The notes below the pieces were generated by a model. The model ran no database searches. It was not told the DNA's origin and saw nothing but the letters and a program-made list of their open reading frames with translations. A program made the translations under genes and the position numbers. From Trinickia acidisoli (GTDB taxonomy: Bacteria; Pseudomonadota; Gammaproteobacteria; Burkholderiales; Burkholderiaceae): a stretch of DNA of 64,000 nt. The DNA lies in assembly GCF_017315725.1 (NCBI RefSeq), contig NZ_JAFLRG010000001.1, forward strand, positions 2,294,001 through 2,358,000, given 5' to 3'. How positions within the stretch are numbered: the first letter of the stretch is position 1; each line of letters opens with the position of its first letter. Positions 1-8,423 of the stretch are shown here, one piece after another.

Positions 1-594
1 ATAGATCGTCGCAACGGTCAATGCCTCCAGCACACGGAAGTTCGCCTGCGTGAGATTGTCAGTCGCCCGGAACAACTCGGTCATCGAGATCACCGATACG
101 AGCGACGTGTTCTTCAACTGACGCACGAACTCGTTGCCCAACGGCGGAATGGCGATGCGCAAAGCCTGAGGTAAAACGATCGCGCGCATGATGGTGACCG
201 GCCGCATGCCAATCGCACGCGCGGCCTCCCACTGCGCCACCGGCACCGCAGACAGCGACGAGCGCACGATCTCGGCAACGTAAGGGCTTTCGGAGAACAT
301 GAGTCCGATCAGCGCTGCTTCCATCACCGATAGCCGCACGCCCAACTGCGGCATCGCGCTATATAGAAACACGAGTTGAACCAGAAGCGGCGTCGCGCGA
401 AAGAACGCGACGTAGCCCTGGTAGAAGCCACGGGTGACGCGATGGTTGACACCACCGACGAGCGCGACCCAAGTGCCGAGCACGATGGCGAGCATCAGCG
501 TAACGAGCGTGAGCCAAATCGTCGTCCACAAGCCCGACAAAATGGAAGGCTCGACGAGATCGCTAAAGAACACCGACCAATCCCAAACAGTCAT
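1..594 (-). CDS. Amino-acid ABC transporter permease, HisM/GlnP type (partial, runs off left edge)
   Basis: This is an inner-membrane permease subunit of a polar amino-acid ABC importer. The 198 visible residues begin MTVWDWSVFFSDLVEPS and stay open to the window edge, so the C-terminus is missing. The EAA loop that contacts the ATPase is recognisable in AQWEAARAIGMRPVTIMRAIVLPQALRIAIPPLGNEF, and hydrophobic membrane segments precede it. The gene starts 13 bases downstream of the DapA-family gene and lies in one minus-strand series with that gene and a binding protein. The three are therefore probably one operon, with the ATPase likely beyond the window. The substrate is unknown. Confidence 0.9.
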   Translation of the reverse strand, partial: MTVWDWSVFFSDLVEPSILSGLWTTIWLTLVTLMLAIVLGTWVALVGGVNHRVTRGFYQGYVAFFRATPLLVQLVFLYSAMPQLGVRLSVMEAALIGLMFSESPYVAEIVRSSLSAVPVAQWEAARAIGMRPVTIMRAIVLPQALRIAIPPLGNEFVRQLKNTSLVSVISMTELFRATDNLTQANFRVLEALTVATIY

Positions 595-607
595 CACCCG
601 CCTCCGT

Positions 608-1510
608 TTACAGAGCCGACAACGGCCCGACACTCGCTTGTGCCAGAAGCGACTTGAGTTGCTTGAGCGATGCTTCCGGGGACGCCGCAAGCGGTTCGCG
701 CGGTTCGCCGAGCGGCAGGCCGCGCAACGCCGAACCGGCCTTGGCCAACGCGACATAGCCGTTGAGCAGCATGAAATCGATGATCGGCCAGAGCTTCTCC
801 CACACCGCTAGTGCGCGCGGCAAGTCCCGCTCGACAGACACGGCCTCATACAACTGCACGCACAGTTCGGGGATGAACGTCGACGCACCGATGATCGTGC
901 CGGGCGCGCCGTGAGCGAGCACCGCCAGCAACGCCGGATCTGAACCGGCCAGCACGATCGGCGCGTCCGGATTGCTCAGCATGCGCATCGTGCGCGTGAA
1001 GCTGGCCGGGCTGTCCTTGATGTGCGAGACCAGCCCCTCCTTGCGCAACGTCACCATTTGCGCTTCGCTGATGTCGAGGCCGGTAATGCCCGGCGTGTCG
1101 TAGTAGATGATCGGACCGCCTGCGATGTCGACCACTTTCTCGAGAAACCGTTGTACGTCCGCGAACTTCAGCCGATCGAAATAAGGCGTGACCACGAGCA
1201 TCTGATCGACGCCGAGCCCTTTCGCGTGACGCGTGAGATCGAGGGTATCGCGCACGTTGCTGGAGCCGACGTGCGCGATCACGTCTGTCTTGCCCTTTGC
1301 CGTCTCGCTGCCGATCTCGAACAGGCGCTTGCGTTCGGCAACCGTCAGCGCAGGGTGCTCGCCCGTCGATCCGCACAGCACGACGCCGTGAATACCGGCA
1401 GCAATTTGCGACTTGATCAGTTTGACGTACGCGAATTCATCGATCTTGCTTCCGTCTTCGCTGAACGGCGTAAGGATCGCGCTGAGGATGCCTTTCAATG
1501 CCTGCTTCAT
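608..1510 (-). CDS. Dihydrodipicolinate synthase (DapA/NAL) family lyase or aldolase
   Basis: A class I Schiff-base aldolase/lyase of about 300 residues, the usual family length. Visible motifs are the pyruvate-carboxylate pocket CGSTGE (near 46-51), the catalytic Tyr in YYDTPG (near 137) and the Schiff-base Lys in SHIKDSP (near 165). The start at 1510 is preferred over an upstream one because AAGGAG lies seven bases upstream. It sits between a binding protein and a permease, so it probably acts on the imported compound or a breakdown product. The family also includes N-acetylneuraminate lyase, KDG and hydroxyproline-pathway enzymes. I cannot tell which reaction applies. A second, distant paralogue starts at 4022 on the other strand. 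Confidence 0.85.
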   Translation of the reverse strand: MKQALKGILSAILTPFSEDGSKIDEFAYVKLIKSQIAAGIHGVVLCGSTGEHPALTVAERKRLFEIGSETAKGKTDVIAHVGSSNVRDTLDLTRHAKGLGVDQMLVVTPYFDRLKFADVQRFLEKVVDIAGGPIIYYDTPGITGLDISEAQMVTLRKEGLVSHIKDSPASFTRTMRMLSNPDAPIVLAGSDPALLAVLAHGAPGTIIGASTFIPELCVQLYEAVSVERDLPRALAVWEKLWPIIDFMLLNGYVALAKAGSALRGLPLGEPREPLAASPEASLKQLKSLLAQASVGPLSAL

Positions 1511-1564
1511 ATAACACTCCTTGCTTGGGTTCGCATGGGTCAAGCGGTTGGACTTCCAATCGCG

Positions 1565-2344
1565 TCAGAGCGAAGGCACCGCGGCACCTTCGATACCCCA
1601 CGTCTTGAGAATCGACAGATACGTTCCGTTTGCCTTCATCTGTTCGAGGCCTTTCCGAACCTTGTCGGCAAGCGCTTCGTCGTTTTTCGGCACGCCAATG
1701 CCGAGCATCATCGGGCTGATCCCGGTGGCAATCTTCTTGTAGCCGCTGTTGTGGCTCATGAAGTAAGACACCAGCGAGTCGGTTGCGATGAACGCATCGA
1801 CGCTATGGTTCTCGAGCGCCCGGATCGCGATCGGCTGCGTGTCGAACGCCCGGATGCCGATGTCCGGCTTGCCGGCCGCATCGCACTTCTGACTCTCGCT
1901 TTGCAGCACTTGCTGCGAGCCGGATCCTTGAAGCACGCTCACCGAGTGACCGCAAAGATCCGCCGCGCTCGCGAGTGGGCCGTTCTGTTTGGCAATGATG
2001 GTTTGCGATGCCTGGATATAAGGAACCATCCGGATCACGCTTTGCCGTTCGGGCGTGATGTACATCGCCGCGCAGACAATGTCGAAACGGTCGGCCTGCA
2101 ACGCGGGAATCAGGCCTTTGAAGTCGAGGTTGACGAATTCCGACGAATCGCCGAGTTGCTTCGCCAATGCGCCGCACATCGCTACGTCCACGCCGGTCGG
2201 CTTTCCCTGATCGAAGAATCCCCACGGCATCTGCGTCAACGACGTACCGATTCTTAGATGACCGGGTTGGCTTTCCGCGTATGAGGCTTGGGCGAAACAC
2301 AAACCTACCGCAAGACCGATGCTGACGACTTTCTTAAAGCGCAT
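1565..2344 (-). CDS. Periplasmic amino-acid-binding protein of an ABC transporter
   Basis: A family 3 solute-binding protein of 259 residues. An N-terminal Sec signal peptide is clear (hydrophobic stretch, then ASYA before ESQPGHLRIGTS). The first strand RIGTSLTQMPWGFFDQGKPTGVDVAMCGALAKQLG is typical of polar amino-acid binding proteins. It is upstream of the DapA-family lyase and the permease on the same strand and probably heads that operon. Ligand unknown. It resembles the ectoine-binding protein EhuB only at family level, so an ectoine role should not be assumed. Confidence 0.9.
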   Translation of the reverse strand: MRFKKVVSIGLAVGLCFAQASYAESQPGHLRIGTSLTQMPWGFFDQGKPTGVDVAMCGALAKQLGDSSEFVNLDFKGLIPALQADRFDIVCAAMYITPERQSVIRMVPYIQASQTIIAKQNGPLASAADLCGHSVSVLQGSGSQQVLQSESQKCDAAGKPDIGIRAFDTQPIAIRALENHSVDAFIATDSLVSYFMSHNSGYKKIATGISPMMLGIGVPKNDEALADKVRKGLEQMKANGTYLSILKTWGIEGAAVPSL

Positions 2345-2472
2345 TGCCCCTCTCCTTCTCCGCTATTTTTTTGCACATCAATGATCGGCGCCCGCGATTC
2401 GACCGCTGCAGGCTCGACTCGCACTTCAACTTAACTTAGCGCCCGCTAATACGAACACTCGCGCATCGAACG

Positions 2473-3624
2473 TCAAAAGCGATGACGCATGCCGACGATG
2501 GCGAGCATCTGATTGGGCGTCGTCGAAGCGGTCAAGCCATTGAGAGCGGCCACCGCGGGAGCACCGGTCGAATCGGTTCCCGACGCGTGCTGATACATCA
2601 CATCGGCGTACAGATCCGTGCGCTTCGACAGCAGATACACCGCGCCGGCCACGCCCTGCTGATAGGTCACCCGGTTGATGCCGAAACCCTTCGTATAGTC
2701 GTAGGCCGTACCAAGCAGCAGCGCGGGAGTCAGTTGGTACTTGAAATTCAACTCGGCGTTGTCGAACATTGCCGAGCGACCCACGTTGGTCGCTGCGAGC
2801 CCCGGCTCCGAGCCCAGGTTCCCGAATTGCGTGTAGCTGTAAGTGCCGCCGATCGTGGCTCGCCCGATCGTGTAGGCACCGCCCGCCGCGATGATCTGCT
2901 GCACATGGGCCGACGCATAGCCGGAAAATATCCGGTTGGTGACGTTCAAGCCAGTCGTGCTGGATGACGCATTGTTCCCATACAGGGAGTAGTTCGGGTC
3001 CCGGATGTTTTCATAGGCGAGCCCGAGCGCGAGCGGCCCTTGCTGGTACGCGGCACCCATGGCGTAGATCTGATTGCGCGTGTATTGCCCCGAGATTCCG
3101 CCGAGGCTATACATGCCGCCGAACGTGAAGCCGCCGTACGACAAACTCTTGTATTTGATGGTGTTGTTGATGCGATTCGTGCCATTGACGTTGTCGAGAT
3201 CGCCCGGGTGCGCGCCGAAGTATGGCGACCACTGGTTGGCGGCTTCGAACGGACCGGGATAATCGGTGATCGAATCGTACTGGCGGCCGAGCAGTATCGT
3301 TCCGAGTGACGATGACGCGAGACCCACGTAGGCCTGGCGACCGAGCAGGTCGCCGCCCTGTCCAAGCTTGCCGTTATTCAGGCTATAACCGCTTTCCAAC
3401 ACGAACAACGATTGCAGACCGCCGCCCAAGTCTTCGGTTCCCTTCAGACCCCAGCGACTGCCGTTGATGTTGCCGCTCGACATCTGCACTTGACTGTGAC
3501 CGCCCGCGTTATTGGCATAGACCATGCCGACATCGATCAGGCCATACAACGTAACTGAGTTCTGCGCGTGCGCAAGCGCCGGAATACTCGCGACCGTAGC
3601 CAGAAATACGAGCTTTTTCTTCAT
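2473..3624 (-). CDS. Gram-negative general porin (Burkholderia OmpC-like)
   Basis: A 383-residue outer-membrane trimeric porin. It has a signal peptide (MKKKLVFLATVASIPALAHA), the hallmark start QNSVTLYGLIDVGM, the motif GSRWGLKGTEDLGGGL near residue 55, and the C-terminal GMRHRF ending in Phe, as needed for outer-membrane assembly. It lies upstream of the amino-acid ABC genes on the same strand, separated by 128 bases, so it may have its own promoter. It probably lets the substrate of the neighbouring operon enter the periplasm. A second porin of the same family is at 26450-27619. Confidence 0.93.
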   Translation of the reverse strand: MKKKLVFLATVASIPALAHAQNSVTLYGLIDVGMVYANNAGGHSQVQMSSGNINGSRWGLKGTEDLGGGLQSLFVLESGYSLNNGKLGQGGDLLGRQAYVGLASSSLGTILLGRQYDSITDYPGPFEAANQWSPYFGAHPGDLDNVNGTNRINNTIKYKSLSYGGFTFGGMYSLGGISGQYTRNQIYAMGAAYQQGPLALGLAYENIRDPNYSLYGNNASSSTTGLNVTNRIFSGYASAHVQQIIAAGGAYTIGRATIGGTYSYTQFGNLGSEPGLAATNVGRSAMFDNAELNFKYQLTPALLLGTAYDYTKGFGINRVTYQQGVAGAVYLLSKRTDLYADVMYQHASGTDSTGAPAVAALNGLTASTTPNQMLAIVGMRHRF

Positions 3625-4021
3625 ATGGATGAATCCGTGCGGGAGGTGAGAGAGCGCGCCGCCCGAACGGTATCCGACGCGGCGCTCAACAGTTCCGGAC
3701 GAATAGGCATTCGGCCCGAAACCGCGCTCAGCGTAGACAAATCAAAATTGCGGCTCGCGCAAACGGCGCCCGCTCTAAATAACAGGATTAGAAAAATTTA
3801 AGCACGGAGGCTTTCGCCATCCGCCCGGTTAGGCCGGGTTGGACCGGGTCAGGCCGCGCGCCGATGCGATACGCGCTGACAAAAAGGACCGCTCACTTTA
3901 GCCACGCTTAAGGAATGTATTAGCGCGAGCGATGCTCATGTGCGGCGAGCTTCTGGTTATCTATTGTCTGCCCAGCGACATCGAGCGGCGGTTCGCTCGA
4001 CGGCAACCATGAGGGTAGAGC
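3625..4021. other. Intergenic region between divergent porin and DapA-family genes
   Basis: About 400 bases without a convincing gene; it should hold the promoters of the porin (minus) and of the lyase at 4022 (plus). It has an A/T-rich patch near 3775-3800 and a short GC-rich tandem repeat at 3825-3853. No clear sigma-70 pair stands out. Confidence 0.6.
3825..3853. repeat. Three imperfect ~10-bp GC-rich tandem units
   Basis: The units read CCGGTTAGG, CCGGGTTGGA and CCGGGTCAGG in direct succession, in the porin/DapA-like intergenic region. A period of about one helical turn could mean regulator binding on one DNA face, or may be a chance GC-rich repeat. Confidence 0.5.
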
Positions 4022-4915
4022 ATGAGCAAGAGTCACCAGTATGCGGGCATCATGACGTCCGTCCCAACGCCATTCGACAGCGAAGGTCGGTTCAGCGCGA
4101 GCGAGCTACGCAAGCTCATCGAACGTCTGATCAAAGCCGAGGCCGACGCGATCGTTCCCGTCGGCGGCACCGGCGAATACATTTCGCTGACGTTCCGCGA
4201 ACGGCTCGACGTCGTCGAATCGACGCTCGAAGCCGTGGGCGGTCGTTGTCCCGTGATCCCCGGCGTCATTTCAGCCGGCTTCAACGACGCGGTCGAGAAC
4301 GCGCGCGCCTACGTGGCCGCGGGCGCAAAGGCCATCATGGTCGTTACGCCGTACTACTACCGACCGACCCAGGAAGGCGTCCTCGACTATTACAAGCGTT
4401 TGTCCGACAAGATCGATGCGGACATCATCCTGTACGAAATTCCTTATCGCACGGGCGTGTCGCTGCATTTCGACACGGTCAACCGACTCGCCGAGATGAC
4501 CCGCGTTGTCGGCATCAAAGCGTGCAACCCCGATCTGGCGCAACAGATGCGCGTGGCCGAGCACTCGGCGTCGAAAATGGCGATTCTCAGCGGCGAAGAG
4601 GATGTACTACCGCTTCATGTCGCCATGGGCGCGGTCGGGGGCATCATTTCCAGTTCGAATTTGATCCCGCGCCAATGGAAGCGTGTGCTCACGCTAGCGA
4701 TGAACGGCCAACTGAGCGAAGCGATCGCACTGCACGCCACCTTCCGTCCCCTCATCGACGCGCTATTCGCCGAACCCAACCCCGCGCCGCTCAAAACGGC
4801 GCTCGGTTTGACGGGTCTGGATTTCGGCGGCGTGCTGCCACCGCTCTTCTCTACCTCCGAAGCGCTGCGCCAGCGCATCGCTCAGGTCTTGCCCGCGCTG
4901 CTGGAAAACGAATAA
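4022..4915 (+). CDS. Dihydrodipicolinate synthase (DapA/NAL) family lyase or aldolase, second copy
   Basis: A 297-residue class I Schiff-base enzyme. Motifs are VGGTGE (47-52, where most members have GTTGE or GSTGE), the catalytic Tyr in LYEIPYRTG (138) and the Schiff-base Lys in GIKACNPDL (166). It is clearly diverged from the copy at 608-1510, so the two probably handle different substrates or steps. It starts the plus-strand series DapA-like, FAD oxidase, ProC-like, LysR, divergent from the porin. The true biosynthetic dapA is unlikely given this catabolic setting. Exact substrate unknown. Confidence 0.85.
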   Translation: MSKSHQYAGIMTSVPTPFDSEGRFSASELRKLIERLIKAEADAIVPVGGTGEYISLTFRERLDVVESTLEAVGGRCPVIPGVISAGFNDAVENARAYVAAGAKAIMVVTPYYYRPTQEGVLDYYKRLSDKIDADIILYEIPYRTGVSLHFDTVNRLAEMTRVVGIKACNPDLAQQMRVAEHSASKMAILSGEEDVLPLHVAMGAVGGIISSSNLIPRQWKRVLTLAMNGQLSEAIALHATFRPLIDALFAEPNPAPLKTALGLTGLDFGGVLPPLFSTSEALRQRIAQVLPALLENE

Positions 4916-5026
4916 AGCGCGATCTGAAGCTCCCTTATCAAGGAGTGGGCGCTCGTTGAGCACGCTATGCGATGCGATGGCTAGCCTGCAAGAATCCTGT
5001 ACACCCGCAATACGAGAGAACCAGCA

Positions 5027-6457
5027 ATGAATCGTCAACAGATTGTCGATGCGATGCAGTCCATCGTCGGCGTATCCGCCATCGCGAGCGTTTCCGAAGA
5101 CATGGCGCCTCATCTGATCGACTGGCGCAAGCGGCATACGGGTATTGCCGCTTGCATCGTATTTCCGCGCAACACGGATCATGTCGCCAAGGTCCTGGCC
5201 TATTGCAACGATCACGCGATCAAGGTGTTTCCTCAAGGCGGCAACACGAGTACATGCGGTGGGTCGGTTCCGGATGAGGAAGGCAACAGCATTGTGCTGA
5301 ATCTCGCGAAAATGAACCGCATCATCGACTTAAACGCGGGAGACAATTCAATCACGGTCGAGGCCGGATGCATTCTCGCGGACATTCAAGCGGCTGCCGA
5401 CCAGGTCGATCGCTTGTTCCCATTGTCGCTTGGCGCCGAAGGATCCTGCCAGATCGGCGGAAACCTGAGCACGAATGCCGGTGGATCGAACGTGGTCCGT
5501 TTCGGGAACACGCGCGACCTAGTGCTTGGCGTGGAAGTCGTCCTTCCGGATGGACGCATATGGAACGGTATTCGTACCTTGCGCAAGAACAATAGCGGCT
5601 ATGACCTGAAGAACCTGTTCGTGGGCGCCGAGGGAACGCTGGGCATCGTCACGGCCGCCAGTCTCAAACTCTTTCCGCGGCCGCGTGCGCGCGCAACGGC
5701 GATGCTCGGATTCGCGCGGATCGATGCGGCCGTCGATGAAGGCCTCAAGCTACAGGCTCGTTTCCCCGGCGAACTCGTCGCGCTGGAGCTGATTTCCAAA
5801 AGCGAATTCGATATTTCGCTTCGCCATGCGGCGCAAACGCGCAATCCGTTTCAAGCCACGCCTAACTGGATCGTGCTGGTCGAACTGGCAGCCACGACGG
5901 ATACGAGCGAAGTGTGGACCGATCGACTAACCGATTATCTGCGCGATGCCTTTGAGAAAGGCGTCGTTGGCGAGGCCATTGCCGCAACCACCGAGCAACA
6001 GCGGGCCGATCTGTGGAAGATCCGTCATAGCGTGACGGAATCGAACGTTCGGCAGGGAATGGGCATCACTCACGACATTGCCGTGCCGACCTACCGTATT
6101 CCGGATTTCATCGATCAGGCGGGCAAGACGCTCGCGGAGCACTTCCCCGAAGCCGAGCCGGTCGTCGTCGGCCATATGGGCGACGGCAACCTGCATTACA
6201 TCGCGATGTTCAGCCATGCGTACTGGGGTTCGCTTGCCGACAAGCGGAAGACGCAACTCGCGCTCAGTCATTTGCTGTACGACATCGCGGCCGCAATGGG
6301 CGGTACGTTCAGTGCGGAGCATGGCATCGGCTCGCTGCACGTGCCTGAGATGTCGATATACAAGGATCCTGTGGAGTTGGATTTAATGCAGTCGATCAAG
6401 ACATTGCTCGACCCACGCGACACGATGAACCCCGGCCGGGTTTTACCACGGTCTTGA
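5027..6457 (+). CDS. FAD-linked oxidase, GlcD / D-2-hydroxyacid dehydrogenase family
   Basis: A 476-residue flavoprotein of the VAO/PCMH superfamily. The FAD-binding domain shows VFPQGGNTSTCGG near 66-78 and GSCQIGGNLSTNAGGSNVVRFGNTRDLVLGVEVVLPDG near 140-178. The C-terminal FAD-oxidase domain has HMGDGNLHY and SAEHGIGSLH, the metal and substrate motifs of D-lactate and D-2-hydroxyglutarate dehydrogenases. It probably oxidises a D-2-hydroxy acid to a 2-oxo acid and passes electrons to a quinone or ETF. It follows a DapA-family lyase, which often makes or consumes 2-oxo acids. The precise substrate is inference only. Confidence 0.88.
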   Translation: MNRQQIVDAMQSIVGVSAIASVSEDMAPHLIDWRKRHTGIAACIVFPRNTDHVAKVLAYCNDHAIKVFPQGGNTSTCGGSVPDEEGNSIVLNLAKMNRIIDLNAGDNSITVEAGCILADIQAAADQVDRLFPLSLGAEGSCQIGGNLSTNAGGSNVVRFGNTRDLVLGVEVVLPDGRIWNGIRTLRKNNSGYDLKNLFVGAEGTLGIVTAASLKLFPRPRARATAMLGFARIDAAVDEGLKLQARFPGELVALELISKSEFDISLRHAAQTRNPFQATPNWIVLVELAATTDTSEVWTDRLTDYLRDAFEKGVVGEAIAATTEQQRADLWKIRHSVTESNVRQGMGITHDIAVPTYRIPDFIDQAGKTLAEHFPEAEPVVVGHMGDGNLHYIAMFSHAYWGSLADKRKTQLALSHLLYDIAAAMGGTFSAEHGIGSLHVPEMSIYKDPVELDLMQSIKTLLDPRDTMNPGRVLPRS

Positions 6458-6497
6458 CAGGCATCGAGCGTAAACGCTTTTTGGTTGAACGCCTGTC
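6456..6497 (+). terminator. Nested stem-loop with T-run after the FAD oxidase gene
   Basis: An inner hairpin AGCGT-AA-ACGCT (6467-6478) runs into five T residues. It is enclosed by a perfect 7-bp outer stem, GACAGGC (6456-6462) with GCCTGTC (6491-6497). The structure begins at the oxidase stop codon and precedes the ProC-like gene, so it may end or attenuate transcription between them. Confidence 0.5.
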
Positions 6498-6549
6498 ATA
6501 CGGATCGGCCTTCTTTCGGTGTGCCGTTTATTGTTTATTGGAATGAGAT

Positions 6550-7320
6550 ATGCGACTAGGATTTGTTGGAACGGGTGCGATCACCCAAGCCGTCGTCACG
6601 GGACTCGTGCGAGTCGGTGCGCCGTTCGATTCGATTGCCCTGTCGAACCGCAATGCTAAAACGGCCGCGATGCTCGCCGCAATGGACCCGCGTATCCGTG
6701 TTTTTGAGCGCAATCAGGACGTGCTCGGCGCCTCGGATGTCATCTGCCTTGCGATTCGTCCGCAGATTGCAGCCGAGGTATTGGCGGAGCTCACGTTTCG
6801 CCCGTCCCATCATGTCATCAGCTTCGTTGCCGGCATGAAGATGAGCGAGCTGCGCAAGCAGATCGGCGCCGTCGGCACGATCGTACGCGCGATTCCTCTT
6901 CCAGCCGTAGCCGATGCGCTCGGCAGCACAACCTTGTATCCGCAGGACAGCGTGGCGCGCCAGCTATTCAGTCATGTCGGCGTGGCGGTGGAAGTCGAGA
7001 ACGAGCATCAGTTCGACTGCCTGTCGGCGGCCACCGCGACGATGGCGAGTTTCTACGCTGTGCTGGAGAGCCAGGCGCAGTGGCTGGTCAGCGAAGGGCT
7101 CGACTACGGTAAAGCCCGCTCGTTTCTCGCGGCCTATTCGCTTGGCCTCGCGCATGGCGCGAAAGCCGTCGACACGCCGTTCTCGGATCTCGTCGATCAA
7201 TCGATGACACCGGGCGGCATCAACGAACAGGTGCATCGCGAGTTGACCGCAAAAGCGAACTACGAGCACTATCAGTATGCGTTGACTGGCGTACTCGACC
7301 GAATCGAGGGCCGGCGATAG
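6550..7320 (+). CDS. Pyrroline-5-carboxylate reductase-like protein
   Basis: A 256-residue NAD(P)-dependent reductase with the P5CR architecture: an N-terminal Rossmann motif GFVGTGAITQAVV, the mid-domain CLAIRPQ (like LAVKPQ of ProC), and the C-terminal dimerisation motif MTPGGINEQ corresponding to TSPGGTT of ProC. Key positions differ from housekeeping ProC, and the protein is slightly short (ProC is near 270). A catabolic or imine-reducing role in this cluster is more likely than proline synthesis. The downstream LysR gene begins only a few bases after its stop, suggesting co-transcription. Confidence 0.8.
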   Translation: MRLGFVGTGAITQAVVTGLVRVGAPFDSIALSNRNAKTAAMLAAMDPRIRVFERNQDVLGASDVICLAIRPQIAAEVLAELTFRPSHHVISFVAGMKMSELRKQIGAVGTIVRAIPLPAVADALGSTTLYPQDSVARQLFSHVGVAVEVENEHQFDCLSAATATMASFYAVLESQAQWLVSEGLDYGKARSFLAAYSLGLAHGAKAVDTPFSDLVDQSMTPGGINEQVHRELTAKANYEHYQYALTGVLDRIEGRR

Positions 7321-7324
7321 CGTG

Positions 7325-8389
7325 ATGCTGAATTTGCAAACAATCGGGGCACAGCGCGGCATGGAATCTTTATCGGCGGAGCACTATCCCGACTGGGATC
7401 TGGTGATCAGTTGGGTTTGCGTGGTCGAGTCGGGGTCGATGTCCGATGCCGCGAATCGCCTGGGGATTACCCAAGGTGGCGTTTCGCAACGAATCAAGGC
7501 GCTCGAGAATCTACTCGACACGACACTGCTCGATCGCGCGTCGCGCCCTGCCCGCCCGACGGCGGCGGGCAGGCGGCTTTTCGAGCGCTCCACCGAACTG
7601 CTGCGCAACGTGGATCAAATGGTGGAGAGCGTGCGCAACGTCACCCGAGCCAAGCGCACGGTCGTCCGCCTTGGCGCGATCGATTCGTTTGCCGCGATGA
7701 TCGGCCCCATTCTCACCCGCGCGCTGGCCGGATCCGCACACCAAATCCGTCTATGGTCAGGCATTACGCCAAACCTCGACGCGCAGCTCGAAGCGAGGCA
7801 ACTCGACGTGGCAGTGACCATGAACGGTTATTCGCGCGTGCCCGAGATTCGGCGGCTGCGCTTATTCTCGGAGCCCTATTTCGTGGTGTTGCCCAAGGCG
7901 TTCGACATGGACCGATTCACCACGTTGACCGACTTGAGCAAGCATCTGCAATTCGTTCGCTACAGCGCGCGGTCCATCAATGGGCAGCAGGTCGATGCCT
8001 ATCTGAGCTCGCAGGCCGAATACATCGAACGGACCTGCGAATTCGATGCGACCGACCCTTTGCTGAGCTTGGTCGCTGCCGGCTTGGGGTTCGCACTGAC
8101 CACGCCGTTGTGCCTATGGCAGTCGAGACACTACGTTCCCGATGTGCGTGTCGTCCCGCTCAGCTCGTTTTCCCGATTTGGACGGCCGTCGAGCGAGTTG
8201 CATCGATCGTTCTACATCGCTTATCGCGAAAACGAACTCGGCAGCCTGCCCGCCAGTCTGTACGAGCTCTTCCGCAATACCTTCGAGCGGCAAGTGGCAC
8301 ACGACATTGCCGGCGCGCTGTCCCTCGATCCGAAGACAGTCTTCTCGCTGGATGGCGACGACGACAAACCCGCCAACATACAAGCGTGA
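7325..8389 (+). CDS. LysR-family transcriptional regulator
   Basis: An N-terminal winged helix-turn-helix (ISWVCVVESGSMSDAANRLGITQGGVSQRIKALENLL) is followed by a LysR substrate-binding domain. The start is uncertain: GTG 7322 and ATG 7325 both lie next to the upstream stop codon, and ATG 7361 is possible; none has a strong ribosome-binding site. It is the last gene of the plus-strand series beginning at 4022 and is the obvious candidate regulator for that operon. Effector unknown. A strong hairpin follows its stop codon. Confidence 0.88.
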   Translation: MLNLQTIGAQRGMESLSAEHYPDWDLVISWVCVVESGSMSDAANRLGITQGGVSQRIKALENLLDTTLLDRASRPARPTAAGRRLFERSTELLRNVDQMVESVRNVTRAKRTVVRLGAIDSFAAMIGPILTRALAGSAHQIRLWSGITPNLDAQLEARQLDVAVTMNGYSRVPEIRRLRLFSEPYFVVLPKAFDMDRFTTLTDLSKHLQFVRYSARSINGQQVDAYLSSQAEYIERTCEFDATDPLLSLVAAGLGFALTTPLCLWQSRHYVPDVRVVPLSSFSRFGRPSSELHRSFYIAYRENELGSLPASLYELFRNTFERQVAHDIAGALSLDPKTVFSLDGDDDKPANIQA

Positions 8390-8390
8390 T

Positions 8391-8410
8391 GCGGAGCCGG
8401 ACGGCTCCGC
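8391..8410. terminator. Perfect 8-bp stem hairpin between convergent genes
   Basis: GCGGAGCC (8391-8398), a four-base loop, then GGCTCCGC (8403-8410). It begins two bases after the LysR stop and lies 14 bases beyond the stop of the convergent aminotransferase gene, so it can act in both directions. The flanking T-tract is weak. Confidence 0.7.
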
Positions 8411-8423
8411 CCTTCCCTCGCAC

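Noticed and set aside
1022-2257. 411-residue open frame on the plus strand
   Set aside because: Antisense to the DapA-like and binding-protein genes, which have clear families and start signals.
1565-2344. Second ectoine-binding protein
   Set aside because: Only general family 3 features are shared with EhuB; its operon partners do not belong to ectoine metabolism.
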